Part shown: in pieces, positions 45,867 through 53,827 of the stretch
Position numbering within the stretch: position 1 is the stretch's first letter
How the letters are laid out: the number at the start of each line of letters is the position of its first letter
Assembly (NCBI RefSeq): GCF_003337235.1
Contig: NZ_QPJC01000001.1
Span: 400,353-464,352, forward strand
Length of the DNA stretch: 64,000 nt
Direction: 5' to 3'
Origin: Halopolyspora algeriensis
GTDB lineage: Bacteria; Actinomycetota; Actinomycetes; Mycobacteriales; Pseudonocardiaceae
Program-made: the position numbers and the translations under genes
The notes under the pieces: generated by a model
What the model was told of the DNA's origin: nothing
The model's input: the letters and a program-made list of their open reading frames with translations, nothing else
Database searches by the model: none

Positions 45867-47111
45867 TCAGCCCCAGAGAGTGCAGATCGGCGCGGCGACA
45901 ATCTTGTCGTCCAGCTGGTACAGATATGGGCTCGTGTGAAACACGATGCCTCCGAGAAACTGGTCACCGAGTTCATCCCGCAACCACCGCAGGTGCTTGG
46001 CGGCACCTTGCCCCGGGGTGGCAGTCGCCTTGACTTCAATGCCGATGATCTTGTTCATCGGAAACTCGGCGATCAGATCAACTTCACGGGCGCCCTTCTC
46101 CTGGCGGAGATGGAACAGGCGGGGCGCTTCCTGGTCGAATTGTGTCTCCGCTCGCAGCTGAGAGTAGACGAAGGTATCCAGTAAGCGGCCGAGCACCTCA
46201 CCATCGCGGAGAACCCCGGCGGTGTTCAGCCGCAGCGCCCCGGCGACGAGGCCCGGATCGACAACATAACGCTTGGGTGATTTCACCAGCCGCTTCAGCC
46301 GATTCGTGCTCCAGGCAGGTACCGTTTCCACCAGAAACAGGTCGGTGAGCGCGCCCTCGTAGACCTCCGCTGTTTGCCTGGTGATTTCCGCTGCCTCGGC
46401 CAATGTCAGGTATGGGACGATCCCCGAGGTATTGAGCGCGTACGCCTCGAAGAAACGCCGCAACTTCGTCGGGTCACGCCGCCCTTCCAACTGCTCGATC
46501 TCACGATCGAACAAGTAGCCCAGGTACGCGGTCATCCACCGGTGTCGGCTCCGTGCCGAGGTAGCACGAACAGCTTCGGGGAAGCCACCTCGCACAGCCA
46601 GCTCGACATACTCGGCGAGGTCGGGCGTACTTGTGGGAACCTGCAATCCGTTGATGCCGTCCTGAGCGAATCGCTCCAGCAAGGAAGGTCGATCCAGGTC
46701 TTCGCCGGCGACCTCCCGCACTGTCATACCCGCCATCGACACCGGCATCAATCGCCCGACCCCGGGCCAGGTGGGTCCTTCCGTTCGACCGTGGACCGAA
46801 CCGGTCACGATGAAGCGCCCCGGACGGTAGTCGGCATCGACAGCGCGCTTGATCGCCCAGAGCACCGACGGAACCAACTGCCACTCGTCGATCAGGACGG
46901 GTTCCGCACGGCGCGTCAGTACCGCCTCCGGGTCGGCCCGGACCACGTCGGCCTCACGGGGATCATCCAGATGCACCACGCTCCGTGCGTGACGTGCTGC
47001 TGTCGTTGTCTTGCCGCTTGCACGTGGGCCCTCAAGCAGAAGCGCAGGAAAGTCAGCCAGCAGGTCAGCGATGAAGCGGTCTGCCAAGCGAGGCACGTAC
47101 TTGCTGTCCAC
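45867..47111 (-). CDS. AAA ATPase with DUF4143 / nuclease-like C-terminal domain
   Basis: A 414-aa protein. The AAA domain has a P-loop variant LLLEGPRASGKTTTA, the Walker B-like PVLIDEWQLVP and the sensor FIVTGSVHGRT. The DUF4143 C-domain has a PD-(D/E)xK-like core, FHLRQEKGAREVDLIAEF then IIGIEVKA. Family function is unknown; members sit at variable loci. GTG start at 47111 on the low-GC insert. The codon use is clearly more AT-rich than its neighbours, suggesting transfer. Four 23-bp repeats lie just upstream of the start. Confidence 0.88.
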   Translation of the reverse strand: MDSKYVPRLADRFIADLLADFPALLLEGPRASGKTTTAARHARSVVHLDDPREADVVRADPEAVLTRRAEPVLIDEWQLVPSVLWAIKRAVDADYRPGRFIVTGSVHGRTEGPTWPGVGRLMPVSMAGMTVREVAGEDLDRPSLLERFAQDGINGLQVPTSTPDLAEYVELAVRGGFPEAVRATSARSRHRWMTAYLGYLFDREIEQLEGRRDPTKLRRFFEAYALNTSGIVPYLTLAEAAEITRQTAEVYEGALTDLFLVETVPAWSTNRLKRLVKSPKRYVVDPGLVAGALRLNTAGVLRDGEVLGRLLDTFVYSQLRAETQFDQEAPRLFHLRQEKGAREVDLIAEFPMNKIIGIEVKATATPGQGAAKHLRWLRDELGDQFLGGIVFHTSPYLYQLDDKIVAAPICTLWG

Positions 47112-47121
47112 AGGGGCAGAC

Positions 47122-47213
47122 TAACAAATTCGGAAGAGCCTGGTTAACAGATTCGGACAGTATTGGTGAACACTTCAGGACTCTCTTGGCGAACAGCTCC
47201 GGACACAGCACTG
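47122..47213. repeat. Four tandem 23-bp repeats upstream of the AAA/DUF4143 gene
   Basis: Units start at 47122, 47145, 47168 and 47191, exactly 23 bp apart. Common core: (T/G)AACA, three bases, then TCNGGA (TTCGGA in units 1 and 2), with TGG(T/C) ending the first three units. Iteron-like or operator-like; the fourth unit is degenerate at its end. Confidence 0.75.
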
Positions 47214-47228
47214 CCCTGGCATCCATGT

Positions 47229-47318
47229 GGCGTCACCGAGTTCCGGCGGCAGTGGACCCGATGCGAGTGAACGGAACTTTCATCCCCGTGGAGGAGACGA
47301 AAGTTCCGTTCACTCCCG
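47229..47318 (+). repeat. Right 90-bp direct repeat flanking the AAA/DUF4143 gene
   Basis: The partner of 45762-45851. It contains a stray copy of the PPOX 3' end and the hairpin 47267-47313 that ends the E2 transcript. Confidence 0.92.
47267..47313 (-). terminator. Terminator hairpin after the E2 gene (right repeat)
   Basis: The same 15-bp GTGAACGGAACTTTC stem as at 45800, 18 nt beyond the E2 stop on the minus strand. Confidence 0.75.
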
Positions 47319-47330
47319 GTCGACACGACC

Positions 47331-48770
47331 TCAGTACGTCAGGGCCATGCCCGGATCGGACACGAGTGCTCCGACGTCGGCCAGGAACTGCGATCCCTGC
47401 TGGCCGTCGACCACGCGGTGGTCGAAGCTCAGCGCGAGTTGGCAGACCTGGCGTGGCACCACCTGCCCGTCGACCACCCACGGCATCTCGCGAATCGCAC
47501 CGAAGGCGAGGATCGCCGACTCCCCGGGGTTGAGGATCGGCGTCCCGGTGTCCACACCGAACACACCGACGTTGGTGATGGTGATGGTGCCGTTGGTCAT
47601 GTCCTCCGGCGGAGTCTTGCCGTCCCGCGCGGTCGCCGTCAGGGCTTCCAGCGACTCGGCGAGTTCGCGCAGCGACAGCTGATCGGCATCGCGAACCTTG
47701 GGCACCACCAGACCACGCGGCGTGGCTGCCGCGATGCCCAGGTGCACGTAGTCCTTGTAGACGATCTCGCCCGCCTGCTCGTCCCACGCCGCGTTGACGT
47801 CCGGAGTCCGCCGCACGGCCAGACACAGGGCCTTGGCCAGCACGGCCAGCGGCGTCACCTTCGCCCCCCGGAACTCGGGGTGGGACTTCAGCCGCTCGCG
47901 GAACTCCATCATCGGCGTCACGTCGACCGTGAGGAATTCGGTGACGTGGGGAGCCGTGAACGCGCTGTCCACCATGGCCTGCGCGGTCGCCTTGCGCACA
48001 CCCTTGATCGGCACCCGCCGTTCGCGGGCTGCCCCGTCCGCACCGCCCGCGGCCGGTGCGCCACCGAGTGGCTGTCCACCGCCCGCGGCGCGTTCGACGT
48101 CCTCGCGCGTGACGATGCCGTCCGCACCGGAACCCGCCAGCGACCGCAGGTCGACACCGAGGTCCTTGGCGAGCTTGCGCACCGGCGGCTTGGCCAGGGG
48201 CACGTGGCCGCCGGGAGCAGCGGTCCCGTTGCGCTGCGTTGTGGAGCCGTTGACCGCCGCAGGCGCGGCCGCCCGCACCTGCGCTTCCCGCTCGCCGACC
48301 CGGGAGCCGGGCAACGCCGCCGAATCCACCGCACTCCGCGCGGGCTGCTGGGGCGGCACGGCGCTCGACGCGGCCGCGCTCTTGCGGGGGCGGCGCTTCG
48401 AACTCGAGGCGCGCGGACCGTAGCCGACCAGGTTGGCGACTTCTCCGTCCGCACCCTCCTTCGCGTTCTGCGTGCTCTCGGCCGAGGCAGCCGGCTCCTC
48501 GGCAGCGGCCACCGCGGCCCCTTCCGAATCGAGATCGATCGCCACGATCGGCGTACCGACCTCCACGGTCTGTCCCTGCTCTGCGAGCAGCTCGCTGATC
48601 GTGCCCGCGTACGGGCAGGGCAGCTCCACGGCGGCTTTCGCCGTCTCGATCTCCACGATGGTCTGGTTCAGCGTCACCGTGTCACCGGGCTGCACGCGCC
48701 AGTTCAGGATCTCGGCCTCGGTCAGCCCCTCACCGACATCCGGCAGGGGGAAATGCTTGAGTTGCGACAT
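47331..48770 (-). CDS. bkdC: 2-oxoacid dehydrogenase E2 (dihydrolipoamide acyltransferase)
   Basis: Core acyltransferase of a branched-chain 2-oxoacid (or pyruvate) dehydrogenase complex, 479 aa. The lipoyl domain is at residues 1-80 (lipoyl-Lys in EIETAKAAVEL). An Ala/Pro/Ser linker follows, then the peripheral-subunit-binding domain (PPVRKLAKDLGVDLRSLAGSG), and the catalytic domain ending SFDHRVVDGQQGSQF with the catalytic His and Asp. ATG 48770. It lies 158 nt downstream of E1beta. Confidence 0.93.
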   Translation of the reverse strand: MSQLKHFPLPDVGEGLTEAEILNWRVQPGDTVTLNQTIVEIETAKAAVELPCPYAGTISELLAEQGQTVEVGTPIVAIDLDSEGAAVAAAEEPAASAESTQNAKEGADGEVANLVGYGPRASSSKRRPRKSAAASSAVPPQQPARSAVDSAALPGSRVGEREAQVRAAAPAAVNGSTTQRNGTAAPGGHVPLAKPPVRKLAKDLGVDLRSLAGSGADGIVTREDVERAAGGGQPLGGAPAAGGADGAARERRVPIKGVRKATAQAMVDSAFTAPHVTEFLTVDVTPMMEFRERLKSHPEFRGAKVTPLAVLAKALCLAVRRTPDVNAAWDEQAGEIVYKDYVHLGIAAATPRGLVVPKVRDADQLSLRELAESLEALTATARDGKTPPEDMTNGTITITNVGVFGVDTGTPILNPGESAILAFGAIREMPWVVDGQVVPRQVCQLALSFDHRVVDGQQGSQFLADVGALVSDPGMALTY

Positions 48771-48833
48771 CGACGTTTCCCTTTGGTGGTCGCGCGGATT
48801 GGTAGAGCCATCTGCTTGGTCACATCGGTCCTC

Positions 48834-48884
48834 GGGTAAGCGGCACCGGCCGCTTTCTTCCCACGCACGCAATCGGCACCGCCG
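48834..48884 (+). repeat. Dispersed intergenic repeat, family 2, copy C
   Basis: Located between the E1beta and E2 genes and oriented against them. It reads GGGTAAGCGGC...GCCGCTT..CCCACGCACGCAA..CGGCACCGCCG. The internal AAGCGGC/GCCGCTT stem could form a hairpin in the E1-E2 transcript. Confidence 0.6.
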
Positions 48885-48928
48885 GGGGTTCCCCTACCCG
48901 ATCCCTACGCAAGCCAATCCGTGGACTC

Positions 48929-49948
48929 TCAATAGGCCAGTGAACGGTCGACGGCCTCGAGTACCCGATCGAGGTCGGGCAGGAATCCGTCCTCGAGCTT
49001 GCTCGGCGGGTAGGGAGTGTCGAACCCGTTCACCCGCAGTACCGGCGCCTCCAGCGAGTAGAAGCACTCCTGCTGCACGCGGGTGGCGACCTCGGAGGTG
49101 ACCGAGGACTCCGGCGGCGACTCGCTGACGACGACGAGCCGTCCCGTGCGGCGCACGGAATCGAACACCGGGTCGAGGTCCAGCGGCGACAGGGAACGCA
49201 GGTCGACGATCTCCAGGTCGCGCCCCTCCTCCTCGGCTGCCTTGGCCGCGTCCAGGCACGTGCGCACCATGGGACCGTAGGTGGCCAGCGTGACCGCGGA
49301 CCCCGTGCGCTGCACCTTGGAGGTGAACAGAGGAGCCGGCTCGATCGTCGGATCCAGCTCGGCCTTTTCCCAGTACCGGCGCTTCGGCTCGAAGAACAGC
49401 ACCGGATCGTCGCACTCGATGGCCTGCTGCAGCATCCAGTAGGCGTCCGCGGGATTGGAGCAGGACACCACCTTCAGCCCGCCGACGTGCGCGAACAGCG
49501 ACTCGGGGGACTCGGAGTGGTGCTCGACCGCGCCGATGCCGCCGCCGAAGGGAACCCGGATCACCACGGGCACCTTCACCTTGCCCTGGCTGCGGAAATG
49601 CATCTTCGCCAACTGCGAGACGATCTGGTCGAAACCGGGGAAGATGAACCCGTCGAACTGGATCTCGCACACCGGCCGAAAACCGCGGATGGCCAGGCCG
49701 ATCGCGGTGCCGATGATGCCGGACTCGGCCAGGGGAGTGTCCAGCACCCGCTGCTCACCGAAGTCCTTCTGCAAACCGTCGGTCACGCGGAACACACCGC
49801 CGAGTTTGCCGACGTCCTCACCCATCACGAGGACCTTCGGGTCGCGTTCCATCGCCGAACGCATGGCCGTGTTCAAGGCCTTGGCGATCGTGAGCGTCTG
49901 CGACGGGGTCGACGTCGAGGTGGGGTTTTCCATCGTCGGAGCGGCCAT
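48929..49948 (-). CDS. bkdB: 2-oxoacid dehydrogenase E1 component, beta subunit
   Basis: A 339-aa transketolase-fold partner of E1alpha. It has VLVMGEDVGKLGGVFRVTDGL, DTPLAESGIIGTAIGLAIRG, EIQFDGFIFPGFDQI, RVPFGGGIGAVEHHSESPE and DLRSLSPLDLDPVF. ATG 49948 shares one base with the E1alpha TGA, so the two subunits are made in step. A branched-chain rather than pyruvate substrate is suggested by the alpha2beta2 form. Confidence 0.93.
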   Translation of the reverse strand: MAAPTMENPTSTSTPSQTLTIAKALNTAMRSAMERDPKVLVMGEDVGKLGGVFRVTDGLQKDFGEQRVLDTPLAESGIIGTAIGLAIRGFRPVCEIQFDGFIFPGFDQIVSQLAKMHFRSQGKVKVPVVIRVPFGGGIGAVEHHSESPESLFAHVGGLKVVSCSNPADAYWMLQQAIECDDPVLFFEPKRRYWEKAELDPTIEPAPLFTSKVQRTGSAVTLATYGPMVRTCLDAAKAAEEEGRDLEIVDLRSLSPLDLDPVFDSVRRTGRLVVVSESPPESSVTSEVATRVQQECFYSLEAPVLRVNGFDTPYPPSKLEDGFLPDLDRVLEAVDRSLAY

Positions 49949-51195
49949 CAGTGAACACCTCCCGCTGCGGAGTCGGCGAAGCCGTCGAGGTACTGCAGGT
50001 AGTCCTGGCGCTGGGCGGCCACGACCGGGCTTTCCTCGGCGTAGACCTCGGAGAACATCCGCTCCGGTGGCGGCTCGGGCATGTTGACGCAGAAGTCGCG
50101 GAAGCGCTGGGCCAGTTCGTCGGCCTCGGCGTCCACACTGTCGAGGAACTCCTGGTCGGCGATCTGCTCGCGGACCAGGTGCACGCGCAACCGCTCGATC
50201 GGGTCCTTGAGTTTCCACGCCTCGAGGTCGTCGTCGAGGCGGTAGCGGCTGGCGTCGTCGGAGGTGGTGTGGGCGTCCATCCGGTAGGTGAACGCCTCGA
50301 TGAGCACGGGGCCGTTGCCGTGGCGGCACTCGTCGAGTGCCCATCGGGTCACGGCGAGACTGGCCAGCACGTCGTTGCCGTCGACGCGGATACCCGGGAA
50401 CCCGTAGCCGCGGGCCCGCTCGTAGAGCGGGACCCTGGTCTGGCGCTCGGTGGGCTCGGAGATCGCCCACTGGTTGTTCTGGCAGAAGAACACCACCGGG
50501 GCGTCGTAGACCGCGGCCCAGACCATCCCCTCGTGCACGTCTCCCTGACTGGTGGCTCCGTCACCGAAGAAGGTCATGGTGGCTTCGTTGTCGGCGGAGT
50601 CACCGCCGGTGTTGCCGACACGGCCCTCGAAGCGCTGACCCATCGCATAGCCGGCGGCGTTGAGGCACTGGTTGCCGATGACGATGGTGTACAGGCCCAT
50701 GCCCGTCGTGTTCGGGTCCCAGCTGCCGTGGTCGGTGCCCCGGAAGATTCCCAGCAGTTCGGTGGGGTCCACCCCACGGCACCAGGCCACCCCGTGCTCG
50801 CGGTAGCTGGGGAAGGCCATGTCCTGCGGTCGCATGGCCCGGCCCGCGCCGATCTGCGCGGCCTCCTGGCCGAGCAGCGGCACCCAGATGCCGAGTTGGC
50901 CCTGCCGCTGCAGCGCGTTGCCTTCCCGGTCGGCTCGCCGCACCAGCACCATGTCGCGGTACATACCGCGCAACTGCTCGTCGGTGACCTCGATGTCGAA
51001 GTCCGGGTGCGACACCCGCTGACCCTCCGGCGTCAGGAGCTGAACCAGGTCGGCTCCACCTTCGCTCGTCGCGCGCAAACCCGCGATCACCTGCTCTCTC
51101 GTCGGCACTGCGGAGGTGGCAGCAGGGCCGGAGGCGGTTCCGTTCCGGGTTTGCTCGTCGGGTCGGCTCGGTCGCGTCCAGTGTTCGGGGGACAT
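49948..51195 (-). CDS. bkdA: 2-oxoacid dehydrogenase E1 component, alpha subunit
   Basis: A TPP-dependent decarboxylase subunit, 415 aa. The TPP motif is GDGATSQGDVHEG...NNQWAIS. RYRLDDD preceded by HTTSDDAS is the phosphorylation-loop region typical of branched-chain E1alpha. ATG 51195 has GAGGAGA upstream; a longer upstream reading has no homology. First gene of the operon E1alpha-E1beta-E2. No E3 (lpd) gene lies in the window. Confidence 0.93.
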   Translation of the reverse strand: MSPEHWTRPSRPDEQTRNGTASGPAATSAVPTREQVIAGLRATSEGGADLVQLLTPEGQRVSHPDFDIEVTDEQLRGMYRDMVLVRRADREGNALQRQGQLGIWVPLLGQEAAQIGAGRAMRPQDMAFPSYREHGVAWCRGVDPTELLGIFRGTDHGSWDPNTTGMGLYTIVIGNQCLNAAGYAMGQRFEGRVGNTGGDSADNEATMTFFGDGATSQGDVHEGMVWAAVYDAPVVFFCQNNQWAISEPTERQTRVPLYERARGYGFPGIRVDGNDVLASLAVTRWALDECRHGNGPVLIEAFTYRMDAHTTSDDASRYRLDDDLEAWKLKDPIERLRVHLVREQIADQEFLDSVDAEADELAQRFRDFCVNMPEPPPERMFSEVYAEESPVVAAQRQDYLQYLDGFADSAAGGVH

Positions 51196-51568
51196 GTGGA
51201 TCTCCTCGTCTCGCACCGGTCCGGCCGCTTGTGGCGGCACGGCCCGGCAGCCCCGTCCGGGCCCGGTCGACCGGGTGGGTCGTTCGGGCGTTCGAGCGGG
51301 GCCATTGGATCGCTCCCCGTCATCCTGGCACGAAAACCCCCGACTCCGTGAGCCCTGCCACAGAGCTGTTATTCGTTCGCCGCGTGGTACCTGCCTTGTC
51401 GCGATCACCGTAGTCCGTACCTTCATGCGCCGAATTCGCAGGTCATCCAAGGGATGGAGATCGGAATGACGTCCGTGCGACGGTTGCATCACCGATGATC
51501 GGTTGACGAGAGTTCGCCACTTTCGAAACGTCTTCGCCCGGGCACCGGGACAAGGCAGACTGTGGTGC

Positions 51569-52282
51569 GTGTCCGAGCACTCACACCGCGCAGTCCCGCT
51601 TCCCGGCGAGCTCGTGCTGCTGCTGCACAAACCGAACGGGTCTCACTACGCCGCCACCAACCCGAACATCGCAACAGCGGCCGCCGAGATCGGCGAGCTC
51701 GCGCTGCGGCACCGCGTCACGGCCGAGCGCGGTAAATGGAAGCGCGTCAAGCTGCACGTTCTCGACCCGAGTTCCTCCGGCACTCCCTGGGCGGACTCCC
51801 TGCTGGAACGCCTGGTGACGAAGTCCGGGCCACAGGGCAAGCCGATCGAGCTCTCCTCCTGGTTGTCCCGGCAGACCTCCGCGTTCAACGAGCACCGCCG
51901 CCGGCTCACCCGGCACGGGTTGCTCACCCGCAGGAAGCACAAGTTCCTCGGCGTCATTGCCCACGACCGCCACTTCGTCGACGAGCTGGTGCGCGATTCC
52001 CTGATCTCCGAGATCCGGCAGGTCATACGGGTCGAGCGCCCCATCGACAACCGGCTCGCCCTGCTCACCGCTCTCGTGCACGCGAGCAATCTCGCGCGCC
52101 CACTGGGTTTCGGCCGGGACGAGCGCAGGATGGTGAAGTCGATCGCCAAGGGCGAGCATCTCGGTGGTGCGGTCGAGGCCGCCATCGCGGAGACCGGCGC
52201 TGCCATCGCCACCGGAGCGGCTGCCGCAGGTGCCGGTGGCGGTGGGGACGGCGGCGGTGGCGATGGCGGTGGGGGCGCCTGA
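51569..52282 (+). CDS. GPP34 (GOLPH3-like) protein with Gly/Asp-rich tail
   Basis: A 237-aa soluble protein. GELVLLLHKPNGSHY, the helical segments AAAEIGELALRHRV and LLERLVTKSGPQGKP, and HDRHFVDELVRDSLIS fit the GPP34 family, which in eukaryotes binds PI4P on Golgi. The bacterial role is unknown. The last ~40 residues are Ala then Gly/Asp repeats and look disordered. GTG 51569 was selected. Confidence 0.85.
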   Translation: MSEHSHRAVPLPGELVLLLHKPNGSHYAATNPNIATAAAEIGELALRHRVTAERGKWKRVKLHVLDPSSSGTPWADSLLERLVTKSGPQGKPIELSSWLSRQTSAFNEHRRRLTRHGLLTRRKHKFLGVIAHDRHFVDELVRDSLISEIRQVIRVERPIDNRLALLTALVHASNLARPLGFGRDERRMVKSIAKGEHLGGAVEAAIAETGAAIATGAAAAGAGGGGDGGGGDGGGGA

Positions 52283-52330
52283 ACCGTCCTGGATCGCCGT
52301 ATCCCGGAACGTGGGAATACGATCGCGAGT

Positions 52331-53749
52331 GTGGATCGTGCAGCCGTGAACAAGACCGTGGAACGAGTGTGGGACGAGGCCGTCCTGCCGAGCCTGTGCG
52401 AGCTGGTCGAGATCCCGGCGGTGTCCCCGGCCTTCGATGCCGAGTGGGTCACCAGCGGGCATCTGGATGCGGCCATCGAGCACGTGCGCGCGTGGATCTC
52501 GGCGCGCGGCATCACCGGAGCGGACGTCGAGGTGATACGCCTGCCCGAACGCACCCCGCTGCTGCTGGTCGACATCCCCGCGAGTGAGGGCGCGCAGGAC
52601 GGGACCGTGCTGCTGTACGGGCACCTCGACAAGCAGCCATCGGTCGGCGGCTGGTCCGAAGGCCTCGGCCCGTGGACCCCGGTGATCCGGGACGGCCACC
52701 TGTACGGGCGCGGCGCGGTCGACGACGGCTACGCCGGTTACGCGGCGATCACCGCCCTGGAGGCGGTGCGCGCAGGCGGCGGTGCGCACGCGCGCTGCGT
52801 GGTGCTGCTGGAAACCGGTGAGGAGTCCGGCAGCCCCGACCTGCCCGCCTACCTGGATCACCTCGCCGACCGGCTCGGCACCGTCTCGCTGGTGGTCTGC
52901 CTGGACTCGGGCGGCGGCGACTACGAGCGGCTGTGGCTGACCAACTCGCTGCGCGGCATGGTCCAGCTCGACATGACCGTGCAGGTCCTCGACAGCGGCC
53001 AGCACTCCGGCACGGCCAGCGGGGTGGTGCCCAGTTCCTTCCGGATCGCTCGGCAGCTGCTGGACCGGCTGGAGGACTCGGCGACCGGCGAGGTTCTGCT
53101 GCCCGAGATGAACGTGGCCATCCCCGCCGATCGCGCGCGGCAAGCGCGCGCCGGAGTCGAGGCCGCGCCCGGTCTGGTCGCGGGTTCGGTGTCGCCCCTG
53201 GACGGGATGCGCCTGGTCAGCGACGAGGAAACGGAACTGGCGCTGAACAACTGGTGGCGGCCGACGCTGTCGGTGATCGGCGCGGAGGGACTGCCCGCCC
53301 CGGGGGATGCGGGCAACGTGCTGCGGCCGTCCACCACGCTGAGCCTGAGTTTCCGACTCCCGCCGACCGCCGACCCGCAGGCGGCACTGGAGGAACTTCG
53401 GGCGATGCTGTCGACCGATGTGCCCTACGGCGCCCACGTCACCTTCGGCCGCTCCGAGGCCAGCCCGGGCTGGAGCGCCCCGGAAACAGCGCCGTGGCTG
53501 AGCACGGCGCTGGACGCCGTCGGTGCGGAGATCTTCGACGGCAACGGCTGGCGCACGATGGGCCTCGGCGGCTCGATCCCGTTCATGGGGCTGCTGCACG
53601 ACGCCTACCCGGAGGCGCAGTTCGTCGTCACGGGCGCGCTGGGACCGGGCAGCAACGCCCACGTGCCGGACGAGTCGCTGAATCTGGCCTACGCCACGAA
53701 AGTCACCTCCGCCATCGCCTACGTCCTCGACGCGCACGCCCGGAGCTGA
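52331..53749 (+). CDS. M20-family metallopeptidase
   Basis: A 472-aa dizinc peptidase of the CNDP/dipeptidase branch. Zinc and catalytic features: LLYGHLDKQPS (metal His, catalytic Asp), GRGAVDDGYAG, ETGEESGSPDL (catalytic Glu-Glu), VVCLDSGGGDY, and TGALGPGSNAHVPDESLNL near the end with the last His ligand. The dimerisation domain lies between residues about 210 and 360. GTG 52331; GTG 52346 is possible. Cytoplasmic, probably peptide turnover. Confidence 0.9.
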   Translation: MDRAAVNKTVERVWDEAVLPSLCELVEIPAVSPAFDAEWVTSGHLDAAIEHVRAWISARGITGADVEVIRLPERTPLLLVDIPASEGAQDGTVLLYGHLDKQPSVGGWSEGLGPWTPVIRDGHLYGRGAVDDGYAGYAAITALEAVRAGGGAHARCVVLLETGEESGSPDLPAYLDHLADRLGTVSLVVCLDSGGGDYERLWLTNSLRGMVQLDMTVQVLDSGQHSGTASGVVPSSFRIARQLLDRLEDSATGEVLLPEMNVAIPADRARQARAGVEAAPGLVAGSVSPLDGMRLVSDEETELALNNWWRPTLSVIGAEGLPAPGDAGNVLRPSTTLSLSFRLPPTADPQAALEELRAMLSTDVPYGAHVTFGRSEASPGWSAPETAPWLSTALDAVGAEIFDGNGWRTMGLGGSIPFMGLLHDAYPEAQFVVTGALGPGSNAHVPDESLNLAYATKVTSAIAYVLDAHARS

Positions 53750-53776
53750 GCGCCGAGGCAGGTGGGCCGGGAGTGA

Positions 53777-53815
53777 ACGGACCGCTCGCCCGCTCTTTGC
53801 GAGCGAACGGTCCGT
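53777..53815. terminator. Bidirectional hairpin between convergent peptidase and dehydrogenase genes
   Basis: ACGGACCG-CTCGC pairs with GCGAG-(4-nt bulge)-CGGTCCGT. It begins GTGAACGG three bases earlier, so it belongs to the GTGAACGG hairpin family. Confidence 0.65.
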
Positions 53816-53827
53816 CCGCTCTGCTTC

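Larger units (their letters stand above)
45762..47318. mobile_element. Candidate inserted cassette: 90-bp repeat, AAA/DUF4143 gene, 23-bp repeats, 90-bp repeat
   Basis: Direct repeats of 90 bp bracket a gene and repeat array of lower GC (about 57% by hand count of three lines). No transposase or integrase and no terminal inverted repeats are present. One repeat and the interior (1,467 bp) could be lost by recombination, leaving PPOX and E2 genes sharing one bidirectional terminator. Mobility is inferred. Confidence 0.45.

Noticed and set aside
45867-47111. Toxin-antitoxin or restriction system at the DUF4143 gene
   Set aside because: No partner gene, methyltransferase or toxin is adjacent; only a single ATPase lies between the repeats.
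52297-52325. Imperfect inverted repeat CGTATCCC/GGGAATACG before the M20 peptidase gene
   Set aside because: A bulge and weak symmetry; not strong enough to call an operator or terminator.
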